Source: Escherichia coli (GTDB taxonomy: Bacteria > Pseudomonadota > Gammaproteobacteria > Enterobacterales > Enterobacteriaceae). From it: a stretch of DNA of 64,000 bases. This document shows, one piece after another, positions 37,630 to 47,408 of this stretch (the first letter of the stretch is position 1; the number at the start of each line of letters is the position of its first letter). The position numbers and the translations under genes were made by a program. Under the pieces are notes generated by a model. The model was not told the DNA's origin. It did not search any database and was given only the letters and a program-made list of their open reading frames with translations. The stretch is taken from assembly GCF_036503815.1 (NCBI RefSeq), contig NZ_AP027764.1:1426001-1490000 (forward strand). Direction: 5' to 3'.

Positions 37630-39033
37630 ATGAATCAACAGGATATTGAACAGGTGGTGAAAGCGGTACTGCTGAAAATGCAAAGCAGTGACACGTCGCC
37701 CGCCGCCGTTCATGAGATGGGCGTTTTTGCTTCCCTGGATGACGCCGTTGCGGCGGCCAAAATTGCCCAGCAAGGGTTAAAAAGCGTGGCAATGCGCCAG
37801 TTAGCCATTGCTGCTATTCGTGAAGCAGGCGAAAAACACGCCAGAGATTTAGCAGAACTTGCCGTCAGTGAAACGGGTATGGGCCGCGTAGAAGATAAAT
37901 TTGCCAAAAACGTCGCTCAGGCACGCGGTACGCCAGGCGTTGAGTGCCTCTCTCCACAGGTGCTGACGGGTGACAACGGCCTGACCCTAATTGAAAACGC
38001 GCCCTGGGGCGTGGTGGCTTCGGTGACGCCTTCCACTAACCCGGCGGCAACCGTAATTAATAACGCCATCAGCCTGATTGCCGCGGGCAACAGCGTCATT
38101 TTTGCCCCGCATCCAGCGGCGAAACAAGTCTCCCAACGGGCTATTACGTTGCTCAACCAGGCGATTGTTGCCGCAGGCGGGCCGGAAAACTTACTGGTTA
38201 CTGTGGCCAATCCGGATATCGAAACCGCGCAACGTTTGTTCAAGTTCCCGGGTATCGGCCTGCTGGTGGTGACCGGCGGCGAAGCGGTAGTGGAAGCGGC
38301 GCGTAAACACACCAATAAACGTCTGATTGCCGCAGGCGCTGGCAACCCACCGGTAGTGGTGGATGAAACCGCCGACCTCGCCCGTGCCGCTCAGTCCATC
38401 GTCAAAGGCGCTTCTTTCGATAACAACATCATTTGTGCCGACGAAAAGGTACTGATTGTTGTTGATAGCGTAGCCGATGAACTAATGCGTCTGATGGAAG
38501 GCCAGCAAGCGGTGAAACTGACCGCAGAACAGGCACAGCAGTTACAACCGGTGTTGCTGAAAAATATTGATGAGCGCGGAAAAGGCACCGTCAGCCGTGA
38601 CTGGGTGGGTCGCGATGCCGCGAAAATCGCGGCGGCAATCGGCCTGAACGTGCCGCAAGAAACGCGCTTGCTGTTTGTAGAAACCCCCGCAGAACATCCG
38701 TTTGCCGTGACCGAACTGATGATGCCAGTGCTGCCGGTCGTGCGCGTCGCCAACGTGGCGGATGCCATTGCGCTGGCGGTGAAACTGGAAGGCGGTTGCC
38801 ACCACACGGCGGCAATGCACTCGCGCAATATCGAGAACATGAACCAAATGGCGAACGCCATTGATACCAGTATTTTCGTTAAGAACGGACCGTGCATTGC
38901 CGGGCTGGGGCTGGGCGGGGAAGGCTGGACCACGATGACCATCACCACGCCAACCGGTGAAGGGGTAACCAGCGCGCGTACGTTTGTCCGTCTGCGTCGC
39001 TGTGTATTAGTCGATGCGTTTCGCATTGTTTAA
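37630..39033 (+). CDS. eutE: CoA-acylating acetaldehyde dehydrogenase EutE
   Basis: A 467-residue NAD-dependent enzyme that oxidises acetaldehyde to acetyl-CoA inside the compartment. The first ~18 residues (MNQQDIEQVVKAVLLKMQ) form the amphipathic encapsulation helix, followed by a linker. The catalytic cysteine is in SFDNNIICADEKV, near residue 264. The NAD fold includes NPAATVINNAI. Confidence 0.96.
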   Translation: MNQQDIEQVVKAVLLKMQSSDTSPAAVHEMGVFASLDDAVAAAKIAQQGLKSVAMRQLAIAAIREAGEKHARDLAELAVSETGMGRVEDKFAKNVAQARGTPGVECLSPQVLTGDNGLTLIENAPWGVVASVTPSTNPAATVINNAISLIAAGNSVIFAPHPAAKQVSQRAITLLNQAIVAAGGPENLLVTVANPDIETAQRLFKFPGIGLLVVTGGEAVVEAARKHTNKRLIAAGAGNPPVVVDETADLARAAQSIVKGASFDNNIICADEKVLIVVDSVADELMRLMEGQQAVKLTAEQAQQLQPVLLKNIDERGKGTVSRDWVGRDAAKIAAAIGLNVPQETRLLFVETPAEHPFAVTELMMPVLPVVRVANVADAIALAVKLEGGCHHTAAMHSRNIENMNQMANAIDTSIFVKNGPCIAGLGLGGEGWTTMTITTPTGEGVTSARTFVRLRRCVLVDAFRIV

Positions 39034-39043
39034 GGAGTAACCG

Positions 39044-39880
39044 ATGGCGCACGACGAACAATGGCTCACCCCGCGTCTGCAAACGGCGGCAACGCTGTGT
39101 AACCAGACGCCTGCCGCGACGGAATCTCCGCTGTGGCTGGGGGTAGATCTGGGCACCTGCGATGTGGTGTCGATGGTTGTCGACGGCGACGGTCAGCCGG
39201 TGGCGGTATGTCTCGACTGGGCCGATGTGGTCCGCGACGGCATCGTCTGGGATTTCTTCGGTGCTGTCACCATTGTTCGTCGCCATCTCGATACCCTCGA
39301 GCAGCAATTTGGTCGCCGTTTTAGCCGTGCGGCGACTTCATTTCCACCAGGTACGGATCCGCGTATTTCCATCAATGTGCTGGAGTCTGCCGGGCTGGAA
39401 GTGAGCCATGTGCTGGATGAGCCAACCGCAGTCGCGGATCTGCTGCAACTGGACAACGCCGGTGTAGTGGATATTGGCGGCGGCACTACCGGAATTGCCA
39501 TCGTGAAAAAGGGCAAGGTGACTTATTCAGCGGATGAAGCGACCGGCGGACATCACATTTCTCTGACTCTCGCCGGAAATCGCCGTATTTCGCTGGAAGA
39601 GGCAGAGCAGTACAAGCGCGGTCACGGTGACGAGATTTGGCCTGCGGTGAAGCCGGTGTACGAAAAAATGGCGGACATTGTTGCCCGACATATTGAAGGG
39701 CAGGGCATTACTGATTTATGGCTGGCGGGCGGTTCCTGTATGCAACCGGGCGTGGCGGAGCTGTTTCGCAAACAATTCCCGGCGTTACAGGTGTATTTAC
39801 CGCAGCACAGTTTGTTTATGACCCCGCTGGCGATCGCCAGTAGCGGGCGAGAGAAAGCGGAGGGACTATATGCAAAATGA
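39044..39880 (+). CDS. eutJ: EutJ, chaperone-like ASKHA protein
   Basis: A 278-residue actin/Hsp70-fold protein. The phosphate-binding loops GVDLGTCDVVSMVVDGDG and VVDIGGGTTGIAIVKKG are clear. Its job in the eut system is unproven; a chaperone or reactivation role is inferred from the fold. It overlaps eutG by 11 bases. Confidence 0.93.
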   Translation: MAHDEQWLTPRLQTAATLCNQTPAATESPLWLGVDLGTCDVVSMVVDGDGQPVAVCLDWADVVRDGIVWDFFGAVTIVRRHLDTLEQQFGRRFSRAATSFPPGTDPRISINVLESAGLEVSHVLDEPTAVADLLQLDNAGVVDIGGGTTGIAIVKKGKVTYSADEATGGHHISLTLAGNRRISLEEAEQYKRGHGDEIWPAVKPVYEKMADIVARHIEGQGITDLWLAGGSCMQPGVAELFRKQFPALQVYLPQHSLFMTPLAIASSGREKAEGLYAK

Positions 39881-41057
39881 ATTGCAGACCGCGCTCTTTC
39901 AGGCGTTCGATACCCTGAATCTGCAACGGGTAAAAACATTCAGCGTTCCACCGATGACGCTTTGCGGTCCGGGCGCGGTGAGCAGTTGCGGACAGCAAGT
40001 ACAAACGCGTGGGCTGAAACATCTGTTCGTGATGGCAGACAGCTTTTTGCATCAGGCGGGGATGACCGCCGGGCTGACGCGCAGTCTGGCAGTAAAAGGC
40101 ATCGCCATGACTCTCTGGCCGTGTCCGGTGGGCGAACCGTGCATCACTGACGTGTGTGCAGCCGTGGCGCAGTTGCGTGAATCAGGCTGTGATGGGGTGA
40201 TCGCGTTTGGCGGTGGCTCGGTGCTGGATGCGGCAAAAGCCGTGGCGTTGCTGGTAACGAATCCCGATAGCACGCTGGCAGAAATGTCAGAAACCAGCGT
40301 TCTGCAACCGCGCCTGCCGTTGATTGCCATTCCAACTACCGCCGGAACCGGCTCTGAAACCACCAACGTAACGGTGATTATCGACGCGGTGAGCGGGCGC
40401 AAGCAGGTGTTAGCCCATGCCTCGCTGATGCCGGATGTGGCGATTCTCGACGCCGCGCTGACCGAAGGCGTGCCGTCGCATGTCACGGCGATGACCGGTA
40501 TCGACGCGTTAACCCATGCTATTGAAGCGTACAGCGCGCTGAACGCTACACCGTTTACAGACAGCCTGGCGATTGGCGCAATTGCGATGATTGGTAAATC
40601 ACTGCCGAAAGCAGTGGGCTACGGTCATGACCTTGCCGCGCGCGAGAGTATGTTGCTCGCATCATGCATGGCGGGAATGGCGTTTTCCAGTGCGGGGCTT
40701 GGGTTATGTCACGCGATGGCGCATCAGCCGGGGGCGGCGCTGCATATTCCGCACGGACTGGCGAACGCCATGCTGCTGCCCACGGTGATGGAGTTTAACC
40801 GGATGGTCTGTCGCGAACGGTTTAGTCAGATTGGTCGGGCGCTGCGAACTAAAAAATCCGACGATCGTGACGCTATTAACGCGGTAAGTGAGCTGATTGC
40901 GGAAGTCGGGATTGGTAAACGACTGGGCGATGTTGGTGCGGCATCTGCGCATTACGGCGCATGGGCGCAGGCCGCGCTGGAAGATATTTGTCTGCGCAGC
41001 AACCCGCGTACCGCCAGCCTGGAGCAGATTGTCGGCTTGTACGCAGCGGCGCAATAA
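39870..41057 (+). CDS. eutG: Iron-type alcohol dehydrogenase EutG
   Basis: A 395-residue group III alcohol dehydrogenase that reduces acetaldehyde to ethanol and recycles NADH within the compartment. The NAD loop GGGSVLDAAKAV and the metal-ligand region DALTHAIEAYSA...CHAMAHQPGAALHIPHG are present. The N-terminal ~20 residues (MQNELQTALFQAFDTLNLQ) are helical and may act as a targeting sequence. A tandem BIME follows the stop. Confidence 0.95.
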   Translation: MQNELQTALFQAFDTLNLQRVKTFSVPPMTLCGPGAVSSCGQQVQTRGLKHLFVMADSFLHQAGMTAGLTRSLAVKGIAMTLWPCPVGEPCITDVCAAVAQLRESGCDGVIAFGGGSVLDAAKAVALLVTNPDSTLAEMSETSVLQPRLPLIAIPTTAGTGSETTNVTVIIDAVSGRKQVLAHASLMPDVAILDAALTEGVPSHVTAMTGIDALTHAIEAYSALNATPFTDSLAIGAIAMIGKSLPKAVGYGHDLAARESMLLASCMAGMAFSSAGLGLCHAMAHQPGAALHIPHGLANAMLLPTVMEFNRMVCRERFSQIGRALRTKKSDDRDAINAVSELIAEVGIGKRLGDVGAASAHYGAWAQAALEDICLRSNPRTASLEQIVGLYAAAQ

Positions 41058-41058
41058 A

Positions 41059-41245
<187 letters not shown>

Positions 41246-41273
41246 AAATAACAACTAACAGGGAGTAAAGGCG

Positions 41274-42500
41274 ATGGGAATTAACGAAATCATCATGTAC
41301 ATCATGATGTTCTTTATGCTGATAGCTGCCGTAGACAGGATCCTGTCGCAGTTCGGCGGTTCTGCTCGTTTCCTCGGTAAGTTCGGTAAAAGTATCGAAG
41401 GATCAGGCGGTCAGTTCGAAGAAGGCTTTATGGCAATGGGCGCTCTGGGTCTGGCGATGGTCGGTATGACCGCGCTGGCACCGGTACTGGCTCACGTACT
41501 CGGGCCGGTAATTATCCCGGTTTACGAAATGCTCGGCGCAAACCCGTCAATGTTCGCCGGAACGCTGCTGGCGTGCGATATGGGCGGCTTCTTCCTCGCC
41601 AAAGAGCTGGCGGGCGGCGACGTAGCAGCGTGGCTATACTCTGGGTTAATTCTCGGGTCGATGATGGGGCCAACGATTGTGTTTTCCATTCCGGTGGCGC
41701 TCGGCATTATCGAACCTTCTGACCGTCGTTATCTGGCGCTCGGCGTGCTGGCGGGCATTGTGACCATTCCGATTGGCTGTATTGCCGGTGGTCTGGTGGC
41801 TATGTACTCCGGTGTGCAGATCAACGGTCAGCCGGTGGAATTCACCTTTGCCCTGATCCTGATGAACATGATCCCGGTACTTATCGTCGCGGTACTGGTG
41901 GCGCTGGGGCTGAAATTCATCCCGGAAAAAATGATCAACGGCTTCCAGATCTTCGCCAAATTCCTCGTTGCATTGATCACCCTCGGTCTTGCTGCCGCGG
42001 TAGTGAAATTCCTCCTTGGCTGGGAACTGATCCCCGGTCTTGATCCGATCTTTATGGCCCCTGGCGATAAACCCGGTGAAGTGATGCGCGCCATTGAAGT
42101 TATCGGTTCTATCTCCTGCGTGCTGTTAGGGGCGTATCCGATGGTGCTGCTGCTGACACGCTGGTTTGAAAAACCGCTGATGAGCGTCGGTAAAGTGCTG
42201 AATATGAACAATATCGCGGCAGCTGGCATGGTGGCAACGCTTGCTAACAACATCCCGATGTTCGGCATGATGAAGCAGATGGATACCCGCGGCAAAGTGA
42301 TCAACTGTGCCTTCGCCGTTTCCGCTGCTTTCGCCCTGGGTGACCACTTAGGCTTCGCCGCTGCCAACATGAACGCCATGATCTTCCCGATGATTGTCGG
42401 CAAGTTGATCGGCGGCGTAACGGCGATTGGCGTGGCGATGATGCTGGTGCCAAAAGAAGACGCGACCGCGGCTAAAACCGAAGCGGAGGCACAATCGTGA
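41274..42500 (+). CDS. eutH: Ethanolamine transporter/facilitator EutH
   Basis: A 408-residue inner-membrane protein with about ten predicted helices and a short charged tail (KEDATAAKTEAEAQS). EutH permits ethanolamine entry, which matters mainly at low pH or low concentration. GGGAG lies ahead of ATG 41274. The stop overlaps the GTG start of eutA (GTGA). Confidence 0.95.
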   Translation: MGINEIIMYIMMFFMLIAAVDRILSQFGGSARFLGKFGKSIEGSGGQFEEGFMAMGALGLAMVGMTALAPVLAHVLGPVIIPVYEMLGANPSMFAGTLLACDMGGFFLAKELAGGDVAAWLYSGLILGSMMGPTIVFSIPVALGIIEPSDRRYLALGVLAGIVTIPIGCIAGGLVAMYSGVQINGQPVEFTFALILMNMIPVLIVAVLVALGLKFIPEKMINGFQIFAKFLVALITLGLAAAVVKFLLGWELIPGLDPIFMAPGDKPGEVMRAIEVIGSISCVLLGAYPMVLLLTRWFEKPLMSVGKVLNMNNIAAAGMVATLANNIPMFGMMKQMDTRGKVINCAFAVSAAFALGDHLGFAAANMNAMIFPMIVGKLIGGVTAIGVAMMLVPKEDATAAKTEAEAQS

Positions 42501-43900
42501 ACACTCGCCAGCTACTGAGCGTCGGTATCGATATCGGCACTACCACCACCCAGGTGATCTTCTCCCACTTGGAGCTGGTTAACCGTGCGGCGGTGTCGCA
42601 GGTGCCGCGCTACGAATTCATCAAACGCGAAATTAGCTGGCAAAGCCCGGTGTTCTTTACCCCTGTCGATAAACAGGGCGGTTTAAAAGAAGCGGAACTG
42701 AAATCCTTAATCCTCGAGCAATATCAGGCTGCGGGCATTGCGCCGGAAAGCGTTGATTCTGGTGCCATCATCATCACCGGTGAAAGCGCGAAAACCCGCA
42801 ATGCTCGCCCGGCGGTGATGACGCTCTCCCAGTCGCTTGGCGATTTTGTCGTCGCCAGCGCCGGGCCGCATCTCGAATCCGTGATCGCCGGTCACGGTGC
42901 CGGGGCGCAAACCCTTTCTGAACAACGGCTGTGTCGGGTACTGAATATCGATATTGGCGGTGGCACCGCGAACTACGCTCTGTTCGATGCCGGAAAAATC
43001 AGCGGCACCGCTTGCCTCAACGTCGGCGGTCGCCTGCTGGAAACCGACAGCCAGGGGCGCGTGGTTTACGCTCATAAACCGGGGCAGATGATAGTGGATG
43101 AGTGCTTCGGTGCAGGCACTGACGCCCGTTCGCTGACCGGCGCGCAGCTGGTGCAGGTTACCCGGCGGATGGCGGAACTGATTGTCGAAGTGATTGACGG
43201 AACGCTCTCGCCGCTCGCGCAGGCATTGATGCAAACCGGTTTGCTGCCCGCAGGTGTTACGCCCGAAATCATTACGCTTTCTGGCGGCGTGGGCGAATGT
43301 TATCGCCACCAGCCCGCCGACCCGTTCTGTTTTGCCGATATTGGCCCGCTTCTGGCAACGGCGCTGCATGACCATCCGCGCCTGCGTGAGATGAACGTGC
43401 AGTTTCCGGCGCAAACCGTACGCGCCACGGTGATTGGCGCGGGCGCACATACCCTTTCGCTCTCTGGCAGCACAATCTGGCTGGAGGGCGTACAACTGCC
43501 GCTGCGCAATTTGCCGGTGGCGATCCCAATTGATGAAACGGATCTGGTGAGTGCCTGGCAACAGGCGCTGATTCAGCTGGATCTTTGCCCCAAAACTGAC
43601 GCGTACGTGCTGGCGCTTCCCGCCTCGCTGCCTGTGCGTTACGCCGCGGTACTGACGGTCATCAACGCGCTGGTCGATTTCGTCGCGCGTTTTCCGAATC
43701 CGCATCCCCTGCTGGTGGTGGCCGGGCAGGACTTTGGTAAAGCTCTGGGCATGTTGTTGCGCCCACAGCTACAACAACTCCCGTTGGCAGTCATTGACGA
43801 AGTGATTGTCCGCGCGGGGGACTATATCGACATTGGTACGCCTCTTTTTGGCGGATCGGTTGTGCCGGTGACGGTGAAATCACTCGCATTTCCTTCCTGA
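42497..43900 (+). CDS. eutA: Ethanolamine ammonia-lyase reactivase EutA
   Basis: A 467-residue ASKHA-fold protein that exchanges damaged cobalamin on EutBC for intact cofactor at the cost of ATP. The phosphate loops GIDIGTTTTQVIF and LNIDIGGGTANYALF and the LSGGVGE motif are visible. It begins with GTG 42497, overlapping eutH. It is intact and eleven bases from eutB. Confidence 0.95.
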   Translation: MNTRQLLSVGIDIGTTTTQVIFSHLELVNRAAVSQVPRYEFIKREISWQSPVFFTPVDKQGGLKEAELKSLILEQYQAAGIAPESVDSGAIIITGESAKTRNARPAVMTLSQSLGDFVVASAGPHLESVIAGHGAGAQTLSEQRLCRVLNIDIGGGTANYALFDAGKISGTACLNVGGRLLETDSQGRVVYAHKPGQMIVDECFGAGTDARSLTGAQLVQVTRRMAELIVEVIDGTLSPLAQALMQTGLLPAGVTPEIITLSGGVGECYRHQPADPFCFADIGPLLATALHDHPRLREMNVQFPAQTVRATVIGAGAHTLSLSGSTIWLEGVQLPLRNLPVAIPIDETDLVSAWQQALIQLDLCPKTDAYVLALPASLPVRYAAVLTVINALVDFVARFPNPHPLLVVAGQDFGKALGMLLRPQLQQLPLAVIDEVIVRAGDYIDIGTPLFGGSVVPVTVKSLAFPS

Positions 43901-43911
43901 GGGAACGACTT

Positions 43912-45273
43912 ATGAAACTAAAGACCACATTGTTCGGCAATGTATATCAGTTTAAGGATGTAAAAGAGGTGCTGGCTAAAGCCAACGAACTGCGTTCGGG
44001 GGATGTGCTGGCGGGCGTTGCAGCGGCAAGCTCACAGGAGCGCGTGGCGGCAAAGCAGGTGTTGTCGGAAATGACCGTAGCGGACATCCGCAATAATCCG
44101 GTGATTGCCTATGAAGATGACTGCGTGACGCGACTGATTCAGGACGACGTTAACGAAACGGCCTACAACCAGATTAAAAACTGGAGCATCAGCGAACTGC
44201 GTGAGTATGTGCTGAGCGATGAAACCAGCGTGGACGACATTGCCTTTACCCGCAAAGGGCTGACCTCGGAAGTGGTCGCGGCGGTAGCGAAGATTTGCTC
44301 CAACGCGGACCTGATCTATGGCGCGAAGAAAATGCCGGTGATCAAAAAGGCCAATACCACCATCGGTATTCCGGGCACCTTCAGCGCCCGTTTGCAGCCA
44401 AACGATACCCGCGACGACGTGCAAAGTATCGCCGCGCAAATCTACGAAGGGCTTTCTTTCGGGGTGGGCGATGCGGTGATCGGCGTTAACCCGGTGACTG
44501 ACGACGTGGAAAACTTAAGCCGCGTGCTGGATACCATCTATGGCGTGATCGACAAATTCAATATTCCAACCCAGGGCTGCGTACTGGCGCACGTCACCAC
44601 CCAGATCGAAGCGATCCGTCGCGGCGCGCCGGGCGGGCTGATTTTCCAGAGTATCTGCGGCAGCGAAAAAGGGCTGAAAGAATTTGGCGTGGAGCTGGCG
44701 ATGCTCGATGAAGCACGCGCAGTGGGCGCGGAGTTCAACCGTATCGCCGGGGAAAACTGCCTCTACTTCGAAACCGGGCAAGGCTCGGCGCTATCCGCTG
44801 GCGCTAACTTCGGCGCTGACCAGGTGACGATGGAAGCACGTAACTATGGGCTGGCACGTCATTACGATCCGTTTATCGTCAACACCGTGGTCGGCTTTAT
44901 TGGGCCAGAGTATCTCTACAACGACCGGCAGATTATCCGTGCGGGCTTAGAAGATCACTTTATGGGCAAACTGAGCGGCATTTCTATGGGCTGTGACTGC
45001 TGCTACACCAACCACGCTGACGCTGACCAGAACCTCAACGAAAACCTGATGATCCTGCTCGCCACCGCAGGCTGCAACTACATCATGGGGATGCCGCTGG
45101 GCGATGACATCATGCTCAACTATCAGACCACCGCATTCCACGACACTGCCACTGTGCGTCAGTTACTCAACTTGCGCCCGTCACCGGAGTTTGAACGCTG
45201 GCTGGAAAGCATGGGCATTATGGCAAACGGTCGCCTGACCAAACGGGCGGGCGATCCGTCACTGTTCTTCTGA
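43912..45273 (+). CDS. eutB: Ethanolamine ammonia-lyase large subunit EutB
   Basis: A 453-residue TIM-barrel subunit with the active site for adenosylcobalamin-dependent cleavage of ethanolamine to acetaldehyde and ammonia. Recognisable stretches are YQFKDVKEVLAKANELRSGD, GIPGTFSARLQPNDTRDD and LSGISMGCDCCYTNHADAD. It starts 11 bases after eutA and nothing is inserted between them. Length is that of the E. coli enzyme. Confidence 0.97.
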   Translation: MKLKTTLFGNVYQFKDVKEVLAKANELRSGDVLAGVAAASSQERVAAKQVLSEMTVADIRNNPVIAYEDDCVTRLIQDDVNETAYNQIKNWSISELREYVLSDETSVDDIAFTRKGLTSEVVAAVAKICSNADLIYGAKKMPVIKKANTTIGIPGTFSARLQPNDTRDDVQSIAAQIYEGLSFGVGDAVIGVNPVTDDVENLSRVLDTIYGVIDKFNIPTQGCVLAHVTTQIEAIRRGAPGGLIFQSICGSEKGLKEFGVELAMLDEARAVGAEFNRIAGENCLYFETGQGSALSAGANFGADQVTMEARNYGLARHYDPFIVNTVVGFIGPEYLYNDRQIIRAGLEDHFMGKLSGISMGCDCCYTNHADADQNLNENLMILLATAGCNYIMGMPLGDDIMLNYQTTAFHDTATVRQLLNLRPSPEFERWLESMGIMANGRLTKRAGDPSLFF

Positions 45274-45293
45274 TGACGCGGAGATAACACATC

Positions 45294-46181
45294 ATGGATC
45301 AAAAACAGATTGAAGAAATTGTACGCAGCGTGATGGCGTCAATGGGACAAGCGGCCCCCGCGCCGTCAGAAGCAAAATGCGCCACTACCACCTGTGCAGC
45401 ACCGGTGACCTCGGAAAGCTGCGCGCTGGATTTAGGTTCCGCAGAAGCAAAAGCGTGGATTGGCGTTGAAAACCCGCATCGCGCAGACGTATTAACAGAA
45501 CTGCGCCGCAGCACCGTGGCTCGCGTCTGTACCGGTCGTGCCGGTCCGCGTCCGCGTACCCAGGCGTTGCTGCGTTTTCTGGCCGATCACTCTCGTTCGA
45601 AAGACACCGTTCTGAAAGAAGTGCCGGAGGAGTGGGTGAAAGCGCAGGGCTTGCTGGAAGTCCGCTCTGAAATTAGCGACAAAAATCTCTATCTGACTCG
45701 CCCGGATATGGGCCGCCGCTTGTGTGCAGAGGCTGTTGAAGCGCTGAAAGCGCAGTGTGTTGCCAATCCGGACGTACAGGTGGTTATTTCCGATGGTCTG
45801 TCTACTGATGCGATCACCGTGAACTATGAAGAGATTCTGCCACCGCTGATGGCGGGCCTGAAACAGGCCGGGTTGAAAGTCGGCACACCGTTCTTTGTGC
45901 GTTACGGTCGCGTGAAGATTGAAGATCAGATTGGCGAACTTCTTGGCGCGAAAGTGGTGATCCTGCTGGTGGGTGAACGTCCGGGGTTGGGGCAGTCAGA
46001 AAGTCTCTCCTGCTACGCCGTTTACTCGCCGCGTATGGCAACCACCGTTGAGGCCGACCGTACCTGTATCTCTAACATTCACCAGGGCGGCACGCCGCCG
46101 GTTGAAGCCGCAGCCGTCATTGTGGATTTGGCGAAACGTATGCTGGAGCAGAAAGCATCCGGCATCAACATGACCCGATAA
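45294..46181 (+). CDS. eutC: Ethanolamine ammonia-lyase small subunit EutC
   Basis: A 295-residue subunit that completes the cobalamin-binding site of EutBC. Residues 1-19 (MDQKQIEEIVRSVMASMGQ) form an encapsulation helix similar to that of EutE, followed by a Cys/Ala-rich linker. The core has RVCTGRAGPRPRTQALL, VVISDGLSTDAI and LVGERPGLGQSESLS. Confidence 0.96.
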   Translation: MDQKQIEEIVRSVMASMGQAAPAPSEAKCATTTCAAPVTSESCALDLGSAEAKAWIGVENPHRADVLTELRRSTVARVCTGRAGPRPRTQALLRFLADHSRSKDTVLKEVPEEWVKAQGLLEVRSEISDKNLYLTRPDMGRRLCAEAVEALKAQCVANPDVQVVISDGLSTDAITVNYEEILPPLMAGLKQAGLKVGTPFFVRYGRVKIEDQIGELLGAKVVILLVGERPGLGQSESLSCYAVYSPRMATTVEADRTCISNIHQGGTPPVEAAAVIVDLAKRMLEQKASGINMTR

Positions 46182-46190
46182 GGAGGCATC

Positions 46191-46850
46191 ATGCCAGCTT
46201 TAGATTTGATTCGACCGTCGGTAACCGCCATGCGGGTGATTGCCTCTGTTAACGCCGAATTTGCGCGTGAGCTGAAATTGCCGCCGCATATTCGTAGCCT
46301 CGGGCTGATTTCTGCTGATTCCGATGACGTCACCTATATTGCGGCTGACGAAGCGACCAAGCAGGCGATGGTTGAAGTCGTGTATGGTCGCTCGCTGTAT
46401 GCGGGAGCCGCACACGGCCCGTCACCGACTGCCGGTGAAGTGCTGATTATGCTCGGGGGGCCAAACCCGGCGGAAGTGCGTGCTGGTCTGGATGCGATGG
46501 TTGCGCATATTGAAAATGGCGCGGCTTTCCAGTGGGCTAACGACGCGCAAGATACGGCATTCCTGGCACATGTAGTTTCGCGTACCGGTTCTTATCTCTC
46601 ATCAACCGCCGGGATCACGCTTGGCGATCCGATGGCGTATCTGGTGGCACCGCCGCTGGAAGCGACCTACGGCATTGATGCAGCGTTGAAATCTGCCGAC
46701 GTGCAGCTGGTGACCTATGTCCCGCCACCGTCTGAAACCAACTACTCGGCAGCATTTTTAACCGGTAGCCAGGCCGCGTGTAAAGCAGCCTGTAACGCCT
46801 TTACCGATGCAGTGCTGGAAATCGCGCGTAATCCAATCCAGCGTGCGTAA
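46191..46850 (+). CDS. eutL: Trimeric pore shell protein EutL
   Basis: A 219-residue tandem-BMC-domain protein that forms pseudohexameric trimers with a gated pore. It starts MPALDLIRPSVTAMRVIASV and contains ADEATKQAMVEVVYGRSLYAG. AGGAGG lies ahead of ATG 46191. It probably allows passage of large cofactors; this is a family inference. Confidence 0.95.
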   Translation: MPALDLIRPSVTAMRVIASVNAEFARELKLPPHIRSLGLISADSDDVTYIAADEATKQAMVEVVYGRSLYAGAAHGPSPTAGEVLIMLGGPNPAEVRAGLDAMVAHIENGAAFQWANDAQDTAFLAHVVSRTGSYLSSTAGITLGDPMAYLVAPPLEATYGIDAALKSADVQLVTYVPPPSETNYSAAFLTGSQAACKAACNAFTDAVLEIARNPIQRA

Positions 46851-46862
46851 CGGAGGTTGCCG

Positions 46863-47363
46863 ATGATCAATGCACTGGGATTGCTGGAAGTGGACGGCAT
46901 GGTCGCCGCGATAGATGCAGCTGATGCCATGCTCAAAGCAGCTAACGTTCGTCTGCTCAGTCACGAAGTGCTTGACCCTGGTCGCCTAACGCTGGTGGTG
47001 GAAGGCGATCTGGCGGCGTGTCGTGCGGCGCTGGACGCAGGTTGTGCTGCCGCGATGCGTACCGGGCGTGTCATCAGCCGTAAGGAGATCGGTCGGCCAG
47101 ACGATGACACCCAGTGGCTGGTTACTGGCTTTAACCGCCAGCCGAAGCAACCCGTAAAGGAACCCGACGCGCCAGTTATCGTCGCGGAATCTGCTGACGA
47201 GTTGTTGGCGCTGTTAACATCAGTACGTCAGGGAATGACGGCAGGAGAAGTGGCTGCCCACTTTGGCTGGCCGCTGGAAAAAGCCAGAAATGCGCTCGAA
47301 CAGCTCTTTTCTGCCGGGACGTTACGTAAACGCAGTAGTCGTTATCGTCTCAAGCCCCATTAA
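46863..47363 (+). CDS. eutK: Shell protein EutK with C-terminal helix-turn-helix-like domain
   Basis: A 166-residue protein. Residues ~1-90 are a BMC domain (INALGLLEVDGMVAAIDAADAMLKAANV). A Pro-rich linker leads to a ~60-residue helical domain (MTAGEVAAHFGWPLEKARNALEQ...GTLRKRSSRYRL) that looks like a winged helix and has been proposed to bind nucleic acid. The start at ATG 46863 is behind GGAGG; an ATG two codons upstream is less well placed. Confidence 0.93.
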   Translation: MINALGLLEVDGMVAAIDAADAMLKAANVRLLSHEVLDPGRLTLVVEGDLAACRAALDAGCAAAMRTGRVISRKEIGRPDDDTQWLVTGFNRQPKQPVKEPDAPVIVAESADELLALLTSVRQGMTAGEVAAHFGWPLEKARNALEQLFSAGTLRKRSSRYRLKPH

Positions 47364-47374
47364 CCTGTCGGAGG

Positions 47375-47400
47375 TGCCGGGTGTCCTACAACACCCGGCA
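47375..47400 (+). promoter_or_regulatory. Perfect hairpin between eutK and eutR
   Basis: TGCCGGGTGT and ACACCCGGCA pair over ten bases with a six-base loop. It ends eight bases before the eutR ATG and no T-run follows. The only GGAGG near eutR lies just 5' of this stem, too far for normal initiation unless the hairpin folds, so it may shape eutR translation. Confidence 0.6.
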
Positions 47401-47408
47401 TTAACATC

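Noticed and set aside
42707..43705. 332-codon open frame on the minus strand opposite eutA
   Set aside because: It is rich in Arg, Gln and His as expected of antisense frames, and the plus strand encodes EutA with conserved loops.
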